64,000 nt of DNA from Ciceribacter ferrooxidans (GTDB lineage: Bacteria > Pseudomonadota > Alphaproteobacteria > Rhizobiales > Rhizobiaceae). The notes below the pieces were generated by a model, which did no database searches, was not told where the DNA came from, and was given only the letters and a program-made list of their open reading frames with translations. Every line of letters starts with the position of its first letter. The stretch's first letter is position 1. This document shows, in pieces, positions 30,009 through 38,118 of this stretch. Location of the stretch: assembly GCF_004137355.1 (NCBI RefSeq), contig NZ_SDVB01000238.1, positions 124,001-188,000 on the forward strand. Reading direction: 5' to 3'. Both the position numbers and the translations under genes were made by a program.

Positions 30009-31199
30009 TTATTCGGGCGTCGTCGGAACGGCCGCCGCCGGCAGCGACGGATCGAAGGCCACTGCGCGTTCGGCGAGCGACTTGCGAGCCTCGGCGCTAC
30101 GGACGGGAACCTTGGAGAGCAGCGCGCGGATGGGCGAGCCGGCGCCTTCCCGGCGGGCCGTGAGCGCGATCATCTTGGCGGCGATCTCGGCGATCTCCTC
30201 CCGCAGCGCCTCGTCGTTTGCGGGCGACGTCGCCTTCATCAGTCGCTCGGTGAGCGCCGTGTGGCGGTGGCGCAGTTCCTCGGCGAGCAGATCGGGGTCG
30301 ATCGCGGCCGCCGGCTGCATCAGCACCAGCGGGTCTTCGGTGGCTTGCTCGGGAATGTCGATCTCCTTGATGTCGGGCGCGGAAATATTGGCGGCGCGAA
30401 GGGCGCGGAGCGCCGCCCGCACCTGGCGATTGCCGGCCTTCAGATTCTCCCTGAGCGTGGCGATCTCCTTCGTCCGGCGTTCGATGACGGCATCCTTGTC
30501 CACGACCTCGGCCATCAGCCGCGCCAGCCGGTCGTCGAGCCGCAGGAGCTTGTCTTCTTCCTGCGCCAGCCGCATCTCTGCGTCCTTGGCGCGGCGGGTG
30601 GCGAGCTTCGTCTCCCGCCCCAGCTCGTCTCGCTCGGCCCGCAGCGTCTGCACCCGCATCTTCAGGTTCTCGATCTCGGTGTCGCGACCGCTCTTCTCGA
30701 TCTTCAGGTCGTCGATTTCGCGGTTCATCCGGGAAATGCGCACGACGAGGCGCTCGATCTCGAGGTCCTTGGCGACGGCCGCCTCCTCGGTGCGCTTCAG
30801 CGTCGCGTGCAGATGCAGCGCCTCGCTCTCGGCACGCCGGATCTCCGCACGGAAATTCGCGGCCTCGACGCTCATCTCGTCGATCTGGGTGCGGAGGTCC
30901 TGGCTTTCCGCGGAGAGCCGGCCGGCCTCCGTGGCGAGCGTCTCGTTCTTGAGCTTGAGGTCGACGGACTTGTCTCGCTCGCGCTTCAGGTCCTGCGACA
31001 TCCGGGCGTTCTCGGCGGCATAGACGGCGCGGGCCATGTCCTTCTGGGCGCGAACTTCGCGCGGGCTGAGCGGCACCGTCGCCTTCAGTCGCTTCTCGGT
31101 ATAGCGGACGATCCGCTTGTGGACCGACGGCGCGACCAGCATCACCAGGAGAACCGCCGAGAGGAAGCCCAATCCGAACAGCAGTGCATATTCAATCAC
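30009..31199 (-). CDS. Membrane-anchored coiled-coil protein, uncharacterised
   Basis: 396 residues starting at GTG 31199. A single N-terminal helix (about residues 4-25, YALLFGLGFLSAVLLVMLVA) precedes a long coiled coil from about residue 50 to 280, rich in Glu, Arg, Lys and Leu with heptad spacing (for example DLKRERDKSVDLKLKNETLA). The C-terminal third is helical and ends in a Pro/Ala tail. No enzymatic motif. Topology suggests a cytoplasmic rod tethered to the membrane, perhaps in cell-shape or division functions; that is inference. Confidence 0.8.
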   Translation of the reverse strand: MIEYALLFGLGFLSAVLLVMLVAPSVHKRIVRYTEKRLKATVPLSPREVRAQKDMARAVYAAENARMSQDLKRERDKSVDLKLKNETLATEAGRLSAESQDLRTQIDEMSVEAANFRAEIRRAESEALHLHATLKRTEEAAVAKDLEIERLVVRISRMNREIDDLKIEKSGRDTEIENLKMRVQTLRAERDELGRETKLATRRAKDAEMRLAQEEDKLLRLDDRLARLMAEVVDKDAVIERRTKEIATLRENLKAGNRQVRAALRALRAANISAPDIKEIDIPEQATEDPLVLMQPAAAIDPDLLAEELRHRHTALTERLMKATSPANDEALREEIAEIAAKMIALTARREGAGSPIRALLSKVPVRSAEARKSLAERAVAFDPSLPAAAVPTTPE

Positions 31200-31339
31200 G
31201 ATCGCGCCATCTCGACTGAGCTATTGCGGACACCCTGCCTGTCATTAAACACGCGGCTTGCTGGAGAACAAGCGGGCCTGAGAACGGGCGAACGGGAAAG
31301 TCTCCCGATTTGCCGTTCCCCGACAAAGCGTCTGCCCGC

Positions 31340-31930
31340 TCAGAAGGGGTTCCAGGTCGGCTGGCGGGTGAGCTTCAAGTAGCCGACATTGATGCCGAGA
31401 CGGGCGCCGACACCGGTGCGGATCGGCACGAGGACGATGTTCTGGTTCTTCAGCACGGTCATGCCGAGGCCGGCGACCACGTAGGCCGACCCGCTGACGC
31501 CGCCGTAGCGGGCAAAGAGACTGTCGATGCTCGGCAGGTCGTAGACCAGCATCATCGCGCGCGTGCCGTTGCCGCCGTAATCGAGGCCGAGGGAAGGGCC
31601 CTGCCAGAAGACGTCGTGCTGGCCGGCATTCTTGGTGTAGAGCATGCCTTCGCCGTAGGTGAGGCCGGCGATGAAGGCGCCCGAGCCTTCCTGGCCGAGG
31701 ATGTAGCCGTTCGGCAGTCCGTACTGGGAAAATGCCTTCTCGATCACCTTGGCGAGCGCGCCGCTGGTTTCACCGAAGAAGCTGTGGCCGGCGTCGACGA
31801 TTTCCTGGGCGGTATATTCGTCATTCGCGGCGGCGACGGGCGCCACGTGGAAGCCCATGCCGACAAGAAGGACGATCGCCGCCATCAGCGCACGAAGGCC
31901 TGCGGTCTCGCGGATGAAGTCAGGGCGCAT
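31340..31930 (-). CDS. eipA: Envelope integrity protein A (DUF1134)
   Basis: Periplasmic DUF1134 protein; in Brucella and Caulobacter the family (EipA) supports cell-envelope integrity. ATG 31930 follows GGAGGAAACC and gives 196 residues with a signal peptide (LMAAIVLLVGMGFHVAPVAA). The mature part has HSFFGETSGALAKVIEKAFSQ, RAMMLVYDLPSIDSLFARYGG and VLVPIRTGVGARLGINVGYL, the conserved beta-barrel segments. The symbol rests on family membership and is well supported. Confidence 0.88.
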   Translation of the reverse strand: MRPDFIRETAGLRALMAAIVLLVGMGFHVAPVAAANDEYTAQEIVDAGHSFFGETSGALAKVIEKAFSQYGLPNGYILGQEGSGAFIAGLTYGEGMLYTKNAGQHDVFWQGPSLGLDYGGNGTRAMMLVYDLPSIDSLFARYGGVSGSAYVVAGLGMTVLKNQNIVLVPIRTGVGARLGINVGYLKLTRQPTWNPF

Positions 31931-32118
31931 GGTTTCCTCCAAACTTTCGATGCGGGTGCATCACTATGCCGAGTAAAACTATTTAGTCGTGATCGCCTTA
32001 ATAATCGGTTTACCAAATATGGTGTCATTATGGCGCGAGGATTCCCGCCCGAGCGGGAAGGCCGCTTGCTCATGGCGCCCTGTTTCTTAACGGGCGACCG
32101 CGCCTCCAGGAGATACCG

Positions 32119-32769
32119 ATGCCGAAGAACGCCAACCTCACTCTCGCCGGTCCCGATCTGGCAGCGCTGCTGTGCAGCCGGGTCTGCCACGACGTGATCT
32201 CGCCGGTCGGAGCGATCAACAACGGGTTGGAACTCCTCGACGAAGGCGGCGCCGACGAGGATGCGATGGAACTCATCCGCACCAGCGCGCTGAACGCCTC
32301 GGTGCGACTGAAATTTGCCCGTCTGGCCTTCGGTGCCTCCGGATCGGTCGGCGCTTCCATCGACACCGGAGAGGCGGAGAAGGCCGCGCGCGACTTCGTT
32401 GCCGCGGAAAAGAAGACCGAACTCGCCTGGAACGGTCCCCGGGCGATCATCGCCAAGAACCGGGTCAAGCTTCTGCTCAACCTCTTCCTCGTCGCCTACA
32501 GCGCCATTCCGCGGGGCGGTTCGGTCGAAGTAACCCTCGAAGATCCTGAATTCGAAGCGAAATTCCGCATCACCGCGAAGGGACGCATGATGCGGGTGCC
32601 GGCAAAATTCGCGGAGATCTGCTCCGGCACCATTGAGGAGGCGATCGACGCCCACTCGATCCAGCCTTACTACACGGTGCTTCTCGCCCAGGAATGCGGC
32701 ATGGAGATCAAGTATTACCAGACGGACGAAGAAGTCGTCTTCACCGCCGAGCTCGTGCCGGCGGCCTGA
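32119..32769 (+). CDS. chpT: Histidine phosphotransferase ChpT
   Basis: ChpT passes phosphate from the hybrid kinase CckA to CtrA and CpdR in the alphaproteobacterial cell-cycle circuit. The 216 residues have the phospho-acceptor His24 in CSRVCHDVISPVGAINNGL, the DHp-like helices, then a degenerate ATPase-like domain that does not bind ATP (KNRVKLLLNLFLVAYSAIPRGG). AGGAG precedes the ATG. It lies about 1.4 kb from ctrA, convergently arranged with it. Confidence 0.93.
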   Translation: MPKNANLTLAGPDLAALLCSRVCHDVISPVGAINNGLELLDEGGADEDAMELIRTSALNASVRLKFARLAFGASGSVGASIDTGEAEKAARDFVAAEKKTELAWNGPRAIIAKNRVKLLLNLFLVAYSAIPRGGSVEVTLEDPEFEAKFRITAKGRMMRVPAKFAEICSGTIEEAIDAHSIQPYYTVLLAQECGMEIKYYQTDEEVVFTAELVPAA

Positions 32770-32944
32770 GCGCTCCTCGTGCCGCCAGACCGGCCATCTG
32801 CGCAGGGCGCGCGTGCCCCGCGCGGAATGCCGGCGAGCCTGCCCCGCAACGGGACAAAAGGCGGTAACCTTTCCTTAGCGGTCTCACCCTAGACTATCCT
32901 TCGGCCCAGTGCTGCAATTCGGGGTGGAAAACCGGGAGTCTCTG

Positions 32945-33307
32945 ATGCAACGTCTGATGATCGCAGACAGTTCGGATATCGTCCGCAAGGTCGGCAAGCG
33001 TATCCTCTCGGAGATCGGTTTCCTCGTTCTCGAAGCCGCTTCCGCCCGCGATGCGCTGCTGCGCTGCGAGACCGAACTTCCCAACATCATCATCGTCGAT
33101 GCAGGCCTCGACGGGGCGCTCGATCTCATCACCAACATCCGTGCGCTGCCGGACGGCAAGAGCGTGCTCATCTATTACTGCGTGATCGAGGCCGACCTGA
33201 AGACGATGATGGCAGGCAAGCGTGCCGGGGCCAACGAATTCCTGCTGAAGCCTTTCGACCGCAAGATCCTGACGCAGATCTTCACCGGCAAGGCGATCGC
33301 TGCCTGA
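32945..33307 (+). CDS. Stand-alone receiver-domain protein
   Basis: A 120-residue single receiver domain with no output domain. The phospho-acceptor is Asp52 (NIIIVDAGLDG) and the conserved Lys is in NEFLLKPFDRK. The N-terminal acidic cluster is unusual: ADSSD (D8, then D11) in place of an adjacent DD pair. The start at ATG 32945 follows GGGAG; ATG 32909 would add 12 unconserved residues. It is placed between chpT and ctrA, so a role as phosphate sink or competitor in the ChpT relay is possible. It does not look like CpdR, whose motif around the Asp differs. Confidence 0.87.
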   Translation: MQRLMIADSSDIVRKVGKRILSEIGFLVLEAASARDALLRCETELPNIIIVDAGLDGALDLITNIRALPDGKSVLIYYCVIEADLKTMMAGKRAGANEFLLKPFDRKILTQIFTGKAIAA

Positions 33308-33408
33308 CCTGAGACCCAGAAGCATTTGCCGACCGCCCGTCCGCCCGGTCCCGCCGTGGCGGACGAACCGTTTTTGCACACCGGGTTTCCGAGCAAAACG
33401 GCAGGCAC

Positions 33409-33435
33409 AAAAAAACCTGCCCCGAAGGGCAGGTT
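33409..33435 (-). terminator. Terminator of ctrA
   Basis: Perfect 9-bp stem AACCTGCCC / GGGCAGGTT with loop CGAA, followed on the minus strand by seven T's (33415-33409, partly in the stem). It lies 28 bases after the ctrA stop codon. Confidence 0.85.
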
Positions 33436-33463
33436 CCAGGAATGCGGGGAGGGGATGGCCCTG

Positions 33464-34165
33464 TCAGGCCGTTTCCATGTATTCCGAACCGTCCGGCTCG
33501 CGCAGGACATAGCCGCGGCCCCAGACGGTTTCGATGTAGTTGGCGCCGCCGGCGGCGTTGGCGAGCTTCTTGCGGAGCTTGCAGATGAAGACGTCGATGA
33601 TCTTCAGTTCCGGCTCGTCCATGCCGCCGTAGAGGTGGTTGAGGAACATTTCCTTGGTGAGCGTCGTGCCCTTGCGGAGCGAAAGGAGCTCCAGCATCTG
33701 GTATTCCTTGCCGGTCAGGTGAACGCGCTGGCCGCCGACTTCGACCGTCTTGGCATCGAGGTTCACGATGAGTTCGCCGGTGATGATGATCGACTGGGCG
33801 TGGCCCTTCGAACGGCGAACGATGGCATGGATGCGGGCGACGAGCTCGTCCTTGTGGAACGGCTTGGTCATGTAGTCGTCGGCGCCGAAGCCGAGGCCGC
33901 GGACCTTGTCTTCGATGCCGGCCATGCCGGAGAGGATGAGGATCGGGGTCTTGACCTTGGAAAGACGCAGCGTGCGCAGGACCTCGTAGCCGGACATGTC
34001 GGGCAGGTTCAGGTCGAGCAGGATAATGTCGTAATCGTAGAGTTTTCCGAGATCGACGCCTTCTTCACCGAGGTCGGTGGTGTAGACGTTGAAGCTTTCG
34101 GATTTGAGCATCAGCTCGATGCTCTGCGCTGTGGCGCTGTCGTCTTCAATGAGTAGAACCCGCAT
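33464..34165 (-). CDS. ctrA: Cell-cycle response regulator CtrA
   Basis: OmpR-family master regulator of the alphaproteobacterial cell cycle, controlling DNA replication, division and motility genes. The 233 residues match CtrA along the whole length: [20 protein letters not shown], phospho-acceptor Asp51 in [17 protein letters not shown], and the DNA-binding region [20 protein letters not shown] with [19 protein letters not shown]. The C-terminus ends in a small hydrophobic pair-like tail (YMETA), as needed for ClpXP recognition in relatives. Its upstream region carries five GANTC sites and a CtrA-like box. Confidence 0.98.
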   Translation of the reverse strand: MRVLLIEDDSATAQSIELMLKSESFNVYTTDLGEEGVDLGKLYDYDIILLDLNLPDMSGYEVLRTLRLSKVKTPILILSGMAGIEDKVRGLGFGADDYMTKPFHKDELVARIHAIVRRSKGHAQSIIITGELIVNLDAKTVEVGGQRVHLTGKEYQMLELLSLRKGTTLTKEMFLNHLYGGMDEPELKIIDVFICKLRKKLANAAGGANYIETVWGRGYVLREPDGSEYMETA

Positions 34166-34613
34166 AATTATCCCCTTTACCGCCGCCGAAAGGTCGAGTT
34201 GGCCCCCTACGCGATACGGATCCAGTCGTTGCCTGATTTGAAGGCTGCCACCAAATGGTTAACAAATTCTGATTCCCTCTGACAAGGTGTACCGAATTTA
34301 TTAAGCAAAGATACCAGTCTCCTGTTTTTTCACAGATTTCGGGCATCGCCATAAGTGAATCAACTTGCGAGGAAAGCACGCTAACCGATTCATTTGACTC
34401 ATCATTGTCGCAGGCCATTTTCGGACCCTGGCATTTACCGACCCTTAAATGATCGTCCCTATCATTAACGATGCCCGTAAACGAAAGGTTACCAGCGGTA
34501 GTTTTTTGTTAACCCCGGCGGACTTTTTGCAGTGACTGATTCGTCCGAACGGCATGGGCAGGTAGTTTTTGAGCATGTGTGGCGGGGGGTCTCGCATCAC
34601 GGGAGTATTGCGT
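34166..34613. promoter_or_regulatory. Divergent control region of ctrA and the FliJ-like gene
   Basis: 448 bases with low GC for this genome and no convincing gene; a 90-codon minus-strand frame (34146-34418) has no family match or start signal. Five GANTC sites (CcrM methylation target) are present at 34271, 34357, 34387, 34396 and 34538. A CtrA-like box, TTTA-N7-TTAA, is at 34434-34448. The layout suits cell-cycle-timed transcription of ctrA (minus) and of the FliJ-like gene (plus). Confidence 0.65.
34434..34448. promoter_or_regulatory. Candidate CtrA-binding box
   Basis: TTTA (34434-34437), 7 bases, TTAA (34445-34448). The CtrA consensus is TTAA-N7-TTAA, so there is a single mismatch. Its place between ctrA and the FliJ-like gene supports autoregulation, but binding is inferred. 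Confidence 0.5.
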
Positions 34614-34964
34614 ATGAAGTCGCGTGAGAGCCTATTGCGCCTGAAGGAATTTCAGGTCGCGGAGAAGCGTCGGCAATTGCAACAGCTGCAGACTATGATG
34701 TCCGAATTCGATCGCATGGCGAAGGAACTCGAGAACCAGATCATTCTCGAGGAAAAGAAGTCCGGCATTTCCGATCCGAACCATTTCGCCTATCCGACCT
34801 TTGCCAAGGCGGCACGCCAGCGCGCGGACAATCTCCAGATCTCGATCCGGGAACTGAAGGTCCAGCAGGACGCAGCCGAACTGGCGCTGGAAGAGGCGGA
34901 GGCCGAAATGGCAAAGGCCGCCGCGCTCGGGGAGCGCGACAGCCAGATGCGCGCCCGCGCATAG
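34614..34964 (+). CDS. FliJ-like coiled-coil protein
   Basis: 116 residues, almost wholly alpha-helical and coiled coil (for example RLKEFQVAEKRRQLQQLQTM and DAAELALEEAEAEMAKAAAL), matching the small FliJ-type flagellar export proteins found divergent to ctrA in rhizobia. FliJ links the export ATPase FliI to the export gate. ATG 34614 follows GGGAG; the longer frame from 34569 adds a Gly-rich stretch without conservation. No other flagellar gene is present here, so a non-flagellar role cannot be excluded. Confidence 0.72.
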   Translation: MKSRESLLRLKEFQVAEKRRQLQQLQTMMSEFDRMAKELENQIILEEKKSGISDPNHFAYPTFAKAARQRADNLQISIRELKVQQDAAELALEEAEAEMAKAAALGERDSQMRARA

Positions 34965-35000
34965 GTGGACGCCCCTCAAGGGCGCCCGGGAACGAACTGC

Positions 35001-35038
35001 AAAATGCCGCGACCTGTGGTCGCGGCATTTTCGTTTTT
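35001..35038 (+). terminator. Strong rho-independent terminator
   Basis: Perfect 14-bp stem (35001-35014 with 35018-35031) and a 3-base loop TGT, followed by CGTTTTT. It separates the FliJ-like gene from the convergent GNAT gene and can act in both directions because the stem begins with AAAA. Confidence 0.9.
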
Positions 35039-35074
35039 AGGTGGAAATATCGGCGGGAACGGTCCGTCGATCGC

Positions 35075-35356
35075 TCAGAACTGGATGACGTCGTTCCATT
35101 CCGGATGGCGGTTCGCCTGGGCGCGGAAAAAGGGGCAGAGCGGAATGATCTTCCAGCCGCCGGTGCGAGCCTGCTCGATGACGTGAACGGCAAGTGCCTG
35201 ACCGACACCCTTGCCGCGAAGAGCTTCGGCGACCTCCGTATGATCGACAATGATGAGGCGAGGGGAGGTACGCGAATAGGTCATGACGGCATCGGCGCCG
35301 TCCAGGGTCGCGCGGTAGCGGCCACCCGATCCAGTCTCTTCGTGGCTGAAATCCAT
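35075..35356 (-). CDS. Small GNAT-type N-acetyltransferase
   Basis: 93-residue minimal acetyltransferase of the NATD1/YjdJ-like group. The acetyl-CoA loop is EALRGKGVGQALAVHVIEQAR (V/R-x-x-G-x-G/A), preceded by the beta strand RLIIVDHTEV and followed by KIIPLCPFFRAQANRHPEW, which is the family signature CPF(F/Y). The substrate is unknown. It is about half the size of classic GNAT enzymes, which is normal for this group. Confidence 0.88.
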   Translation of the reverse strand: MDFSHEETGSGGRYRATLDGADAVMTYSRTSPRLIIVDHTEVAEALRGKGVGQALAVHVIEQARTGGWKIIPLCPFFRAQANRHPEWNDVIQF

Positions 35357-35526
35357 CTTCCTGCTCCTCGTTGGGGGACAATGTTGCGGCGGGGGACGCC
35401 GGTGACTCGACCGGCAGGCCGCGCTTCAATATGGGAGGCGGATTGCAAAACGAAAAGGCGCTCGATGTGTTCGAACGCCGGATCGTGGGAGAAAGGGTTC
35501 AGCCGGGAGGGGCTGCCCGGTACAGC

Positions 35527-35802
35527 TCAGTGGCGATACTGCTGGATGCGGGTGGTGCGAAGACCCGGCAGGCCGTGGTCGTTGATCGAAGATTGCCAGG
35601 AAAGGAACTCCTCGACCGTCAGCGTATAGCGCTCGCAGGCTTCCTCGAGGCTCAGCAGGCCACCCCGCACCGCGGCGACGACTTCCGCCTTCCGCCGTAT
35701 GACCCAGCGGCGCGTATTGGCCGGGGGCAGATCGGCGATGGTCAGGGGACTGCCATCGGGGCCGATGACGTATTTTACTCGCGGGCGGATCATATCGGTC
35801 AT
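35527..35802 (-). CDS. sciP: CtrA inhibitor SciP (DUF1153)
   Basis: SciP is a small helix-turn-helix protein that binds CtrA on promoters and blocks recruitment of RNA polymerase. 91 residues, with PLTIADLPPANTRRWVIRRKAEVV and the second helix pair GLLSLEEACERYTLTVEEFLSWQ, the DUF1153 signature. It is three genes from ctrA. A GACTC (GANTC) site lies three bases before its ATG and a CtrA-like box lies 54 bases upstream, which fits CtrA- and CcrM-linked timing. Confidence 0.95.
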   Translation of the reverse strand: MTDMIRPRVKYVIGPDGSPLTIADLPPANTRRWVIRRKAEVVAAVRGGLLSLEEACERYTLTVEEFLSWQSSINDHGLPGLRTTRIQQYRH

Positions 35803-36197
35803 TGGACTCTCTACACATACTCAAGACCACACGAGCGCATGCTAGCCGGGCATCTTTAAAAATTGCCTAAGCAGGCAGTTACGATTTGATAAGAATTCTA
35901 CCATTTTACCGACTGTGGTTTCCGCTGCGCGTTTCTGCGGCTGCCGCTACGTAAATTTGAGCGAAATGCATAGGAGTCATTCCTAAAGAACAGTATTCGT
36001 TTTCGCTAAACCATGTATAAAGCCCGCAAACAACGCGGACGGAAGTGCATTTTCTTCGCCGCGAGGCCTTCGTTTCGACGAGCGCTCCTCCTCCGCCCAT
36101 AAAGACGGATCGTTCTTGCGTCTCGGCCGCGCGGGCCAATTGCATTTCGTCATCGACAGCCATTTTCAGGAAATGCCCGCGAGGGCATGAGGACATC
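35803..36197. promoter_or_regulatory. Divergent control region of sciP and a LuxR-type gene
   Basis: About 395 bases without a convincing gene and with AT-rich tracts. It contains GANTC sites at 35805 (GACTC) and 35974 (GAGTC) and the CtrA-like box at 35856-35870. The open frame from 36045 that runs into the LuxR-type gene is not conserved in its first 50 codons. Confidence 0.55.
35856..35870. promoter_or_regulatory. Candidate CtrA-binding box upstream of sciP
   Basis: TTAA (35856-35859), 7 bases, CTAA (35867-35870); one mismatch to TTAA-N7-TTAA. Located 54 bases before the sciP ATG on the minus strand. sciP is CtrA-dependent in Caulobacter; here it is inference. Confidence 0.5.
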
Positions 36198-36902
36198 ATG
36201 TTGACAGGCCGCAATCACGCATACCGTATGTCGGACGAGGCGCCGGTCGAGGAGGAGCTTTCCTCCGAGCAGAAGCTTTCCGGCCTGTTGCGGCGCTTCG
36301 GACTGGATTTCTATCTGGTTGCGGCCTTCCCCGCGTCGCAAGCCCCGGCTTTCGCCGACAGTCTCGTCGCCTCGAACTGGCCCTCCAGTCTCATCAAGGC
36401 CTATGACCGGAGCGGATGCTATAGGGAGAGCGCGCTCGTTCGCCGGCTCCGTGACACGCTGCAGCCCCTGTCCTTTTCGGAGTGGCCGTTTCTCGATGGG
36501 CGCCTGCAAGGAAATGCGGCGCCGATCGACGTTTCCGGCGGCTTCGAGAGGACGCTCGCCTTCGCCATCCAGGACCGGGACCGCCAGCGTCTGATCTTCG
36601 CCTTCTCCGGACGACGGCGACCGCTCGGCGAGGACGAGGTCGCGATGCTCTATCTCTCCTGTCTCGCTCTCGTCGACGACGGCCTCGGCCTCGCGCGCCC
36701 GTTGCCGGCGGAACCGCTGAGCGGTCGCGAGCTCGATTGCCTCAGGTGGTCGGCCGAGGGCAAGAGCAGCGACGAGATCGCGATCATCCTCGACATCTCC
36801 CCGCACACGGTCGTGAGTTATCTGAAGAATGCGCTGCGCAAGCTCGGCGCGGTCAATCGCATGCAGGCGATCGCCCGCGCCTGCCGGCTCGGACTGATCT
36901 AG
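36198..36902 (+). CDS. LuxR-family transcriptional regulator (solo)
   Basis: 234 residues from ATG 36198 (GAGGAC upstream). An N-terminal region resembling an autoinducer-binding domain (FGLDFYLVAAFPASQAPAFA, then NWPSSLIKAYDRSGCYR) precedes a clear C-terminal LuxR HTH (LSGRELDCLRWSAEGKSSDE then IAIILDISPHTVVSYLKNAL). No luxI-type synthase is nearby, so it is a solo regulator. Conserved acyl-homoserine-lactone contact residues (W, Y, D, W) are only partly recognisable, so the ligand may differ. It is divergent from sciP. Confidence 0.85.
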   Translation: MLTGRNHAYRMSDEAPVEEELSSEQKLSGLLRRFGLDFYLVAAFPASQAPAFADSLVASNWPSSLIKAYDRSGCYRESALVRRLRDTLQPLSFSEWPFLDGRLQGNAAPIDVSGGFERTLAFAIQDRDRQRLIFAFSGRRRPLGEDEVAMLYLSCLALVDDGLGLARPLPAEPLSGRELDCLRWSAEGKSSDEIAIILDISPHTVVSYLKNALRKLGAVNRMQAIARACRLGLI

Positions 36903-36913
36903 GCCGATCGACC

Positions 36914-37951
36914 CTAGATCATCACCGCCGAGAGCTCCGTGCCGCCATAGCCGAACCGGAGTTCGGCGCTGCCCCCGTGCCTGAACGAGAGTTCGTCGCC
37001 GGCCGAGAGCCATGTCACAACCATGGCCGATTGAAACGTCCCGGAGGAGAGGGCAGGGCCGTTGATCGTGCTGATGCTGGTCGTTCCGTTGACTGTGAGC
37101 GCGATCTCATGCCCGGCGGAGGACAAGAGGGCAGCGCCGATACTCACCTGATAGATGCCGGTCGCCGGAACCGTGAGCGCGTGGCCGTATCCCGAACCGA
37201 GAGCCGGTCCGAGTGCAAACCCTCCCTGGACGACATGAAGGTCGTCGAAACCGGTATGGCTGCCGTCGGCCGGTGCGAGGGTCGAGGCCGCGAGCGAGGC
37301 GCGCACGGCGGGGCGTCCGGTCATCTCGACGACGCCCGCGGCTGAGATCGCGAGCGCGGTCGTCCAGCTGCTGCCGTCGGGGCTCACCTTGATCGCGAAG
37401 GCGTCGGAGCCTGCAAGCCCCATCTCGGCGCGTCCCTGCCAGCCCGACTGGAACAGCAGCGAAGCCGTCTCGGCGGCGGCGGCCTTGTTGATCTTCACCT
37501 GGTGGCCGTGGCCGGCATGGCTGAAGAGAGTTGCGTCGGCGGCGACGGCGAGCCGGTTGTAGCCGTCGGCTGCGGCGTTGATGCCGAGCGTCTCGACTGC
37601 GGCGTCCGCCGGCAGCGGCAGGTCGTTCCAGCCACCCTCGGCGAAGACGACCAGTCGCCCACGCTGCAGGTCGAAGGCACGCCAGCCCGGGCGAGGCGTG
37701 ATGAAGATCCAGCTGCCGTCCTGGCGAAAGGCGAGCCTGCCTTCCTTGCCGCTCCAGGCACCGGCCGCAGGTGCAGCCGTCCAGTAGCAACCGCCGTCCG
37801 CGGCATCCGCCGGCGGCGAGGCCGATGTGCCGACGATCACCAACTGGACGAGGGCGTCGAGCCGCTGCAGCGCCTCGTTGTGGGTGACGTGCTTCTGGGC
37901 CTGGGCGGGGAGGAGGTAGGGCAAAGCGAGGTTGGCTGTGGCGTCGGTCAT
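36914..37951 (-). CDS. DUF2793 phage-tail-like protein
   Basis: 345-residue protein. The N-terminal DUF2793 domain (ANLALPYLLPAQAQKHVTHN, EALQRLDALVQL) occurs in tail or host-specificity proteins of phages and gene transfer agents of alphaproteobacteria. The C-terminal half is Gly/Ala/Thr-rich and beta-predicted (for example ATGIYQVSIGAALLSSAGH), typical of fibre or receptor-binding C1q/TNF-like tips. No other phage gene is adjacent. It may be a domesticated remnant; the frame is intact. Confidence 0.82.
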   Translation of the reverse strand: MTDATANLALPYLLPAQAQKHVTHNEALQRLDALVQLVIVGTSASPPADAADGGCYWTAAPAAGAWSGKEGRLAFRQDGSWIFITPRPGWRAFDLQRGRLVVFAEGGWNDLPLPADAAVETLGINAAADGYNRLAVAADATLFSHAGHGHQVKINKAAAAETASLLFQSGWQGRAEMGLAGSDAFAIKVSPDGSSWTTALAISAAGVVEMTGRPAVRASLAASTLAPADGSHTGFDDLHVVQGGFALGPALGSGYGHALTVPATGIYQVSIGAALLSSAGHEIALTVNGTTSISTINGPALSSGTFQSAMVVTWLSAGDELSFRHGGSAELRFGYGGTELSAVMI

Positions 37952-38118
37952 GGCCGTGCTTCTCCGGTTGGTGCGCCGGCCGATGCCGGTCGATGCCGGC
38001 ACAGGTTGCGACGCAGGTTCGGAGAATTGTCCCACGGCCCACGGGAGGGTGAACGAAAACGGGTTCCGTTCATTGAAAGGAAAGAGTTTTTTCGCCCGTT
38101 GCCGCGATGCCGCCCGCC

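Noticed and set aside
34146-34418. 90-codon minus-strand frame in the ctrA upstream region
   Set aside because: No ribosome binding site and it overlaps the ctrA start; the region is better explained as regulatory DNA.
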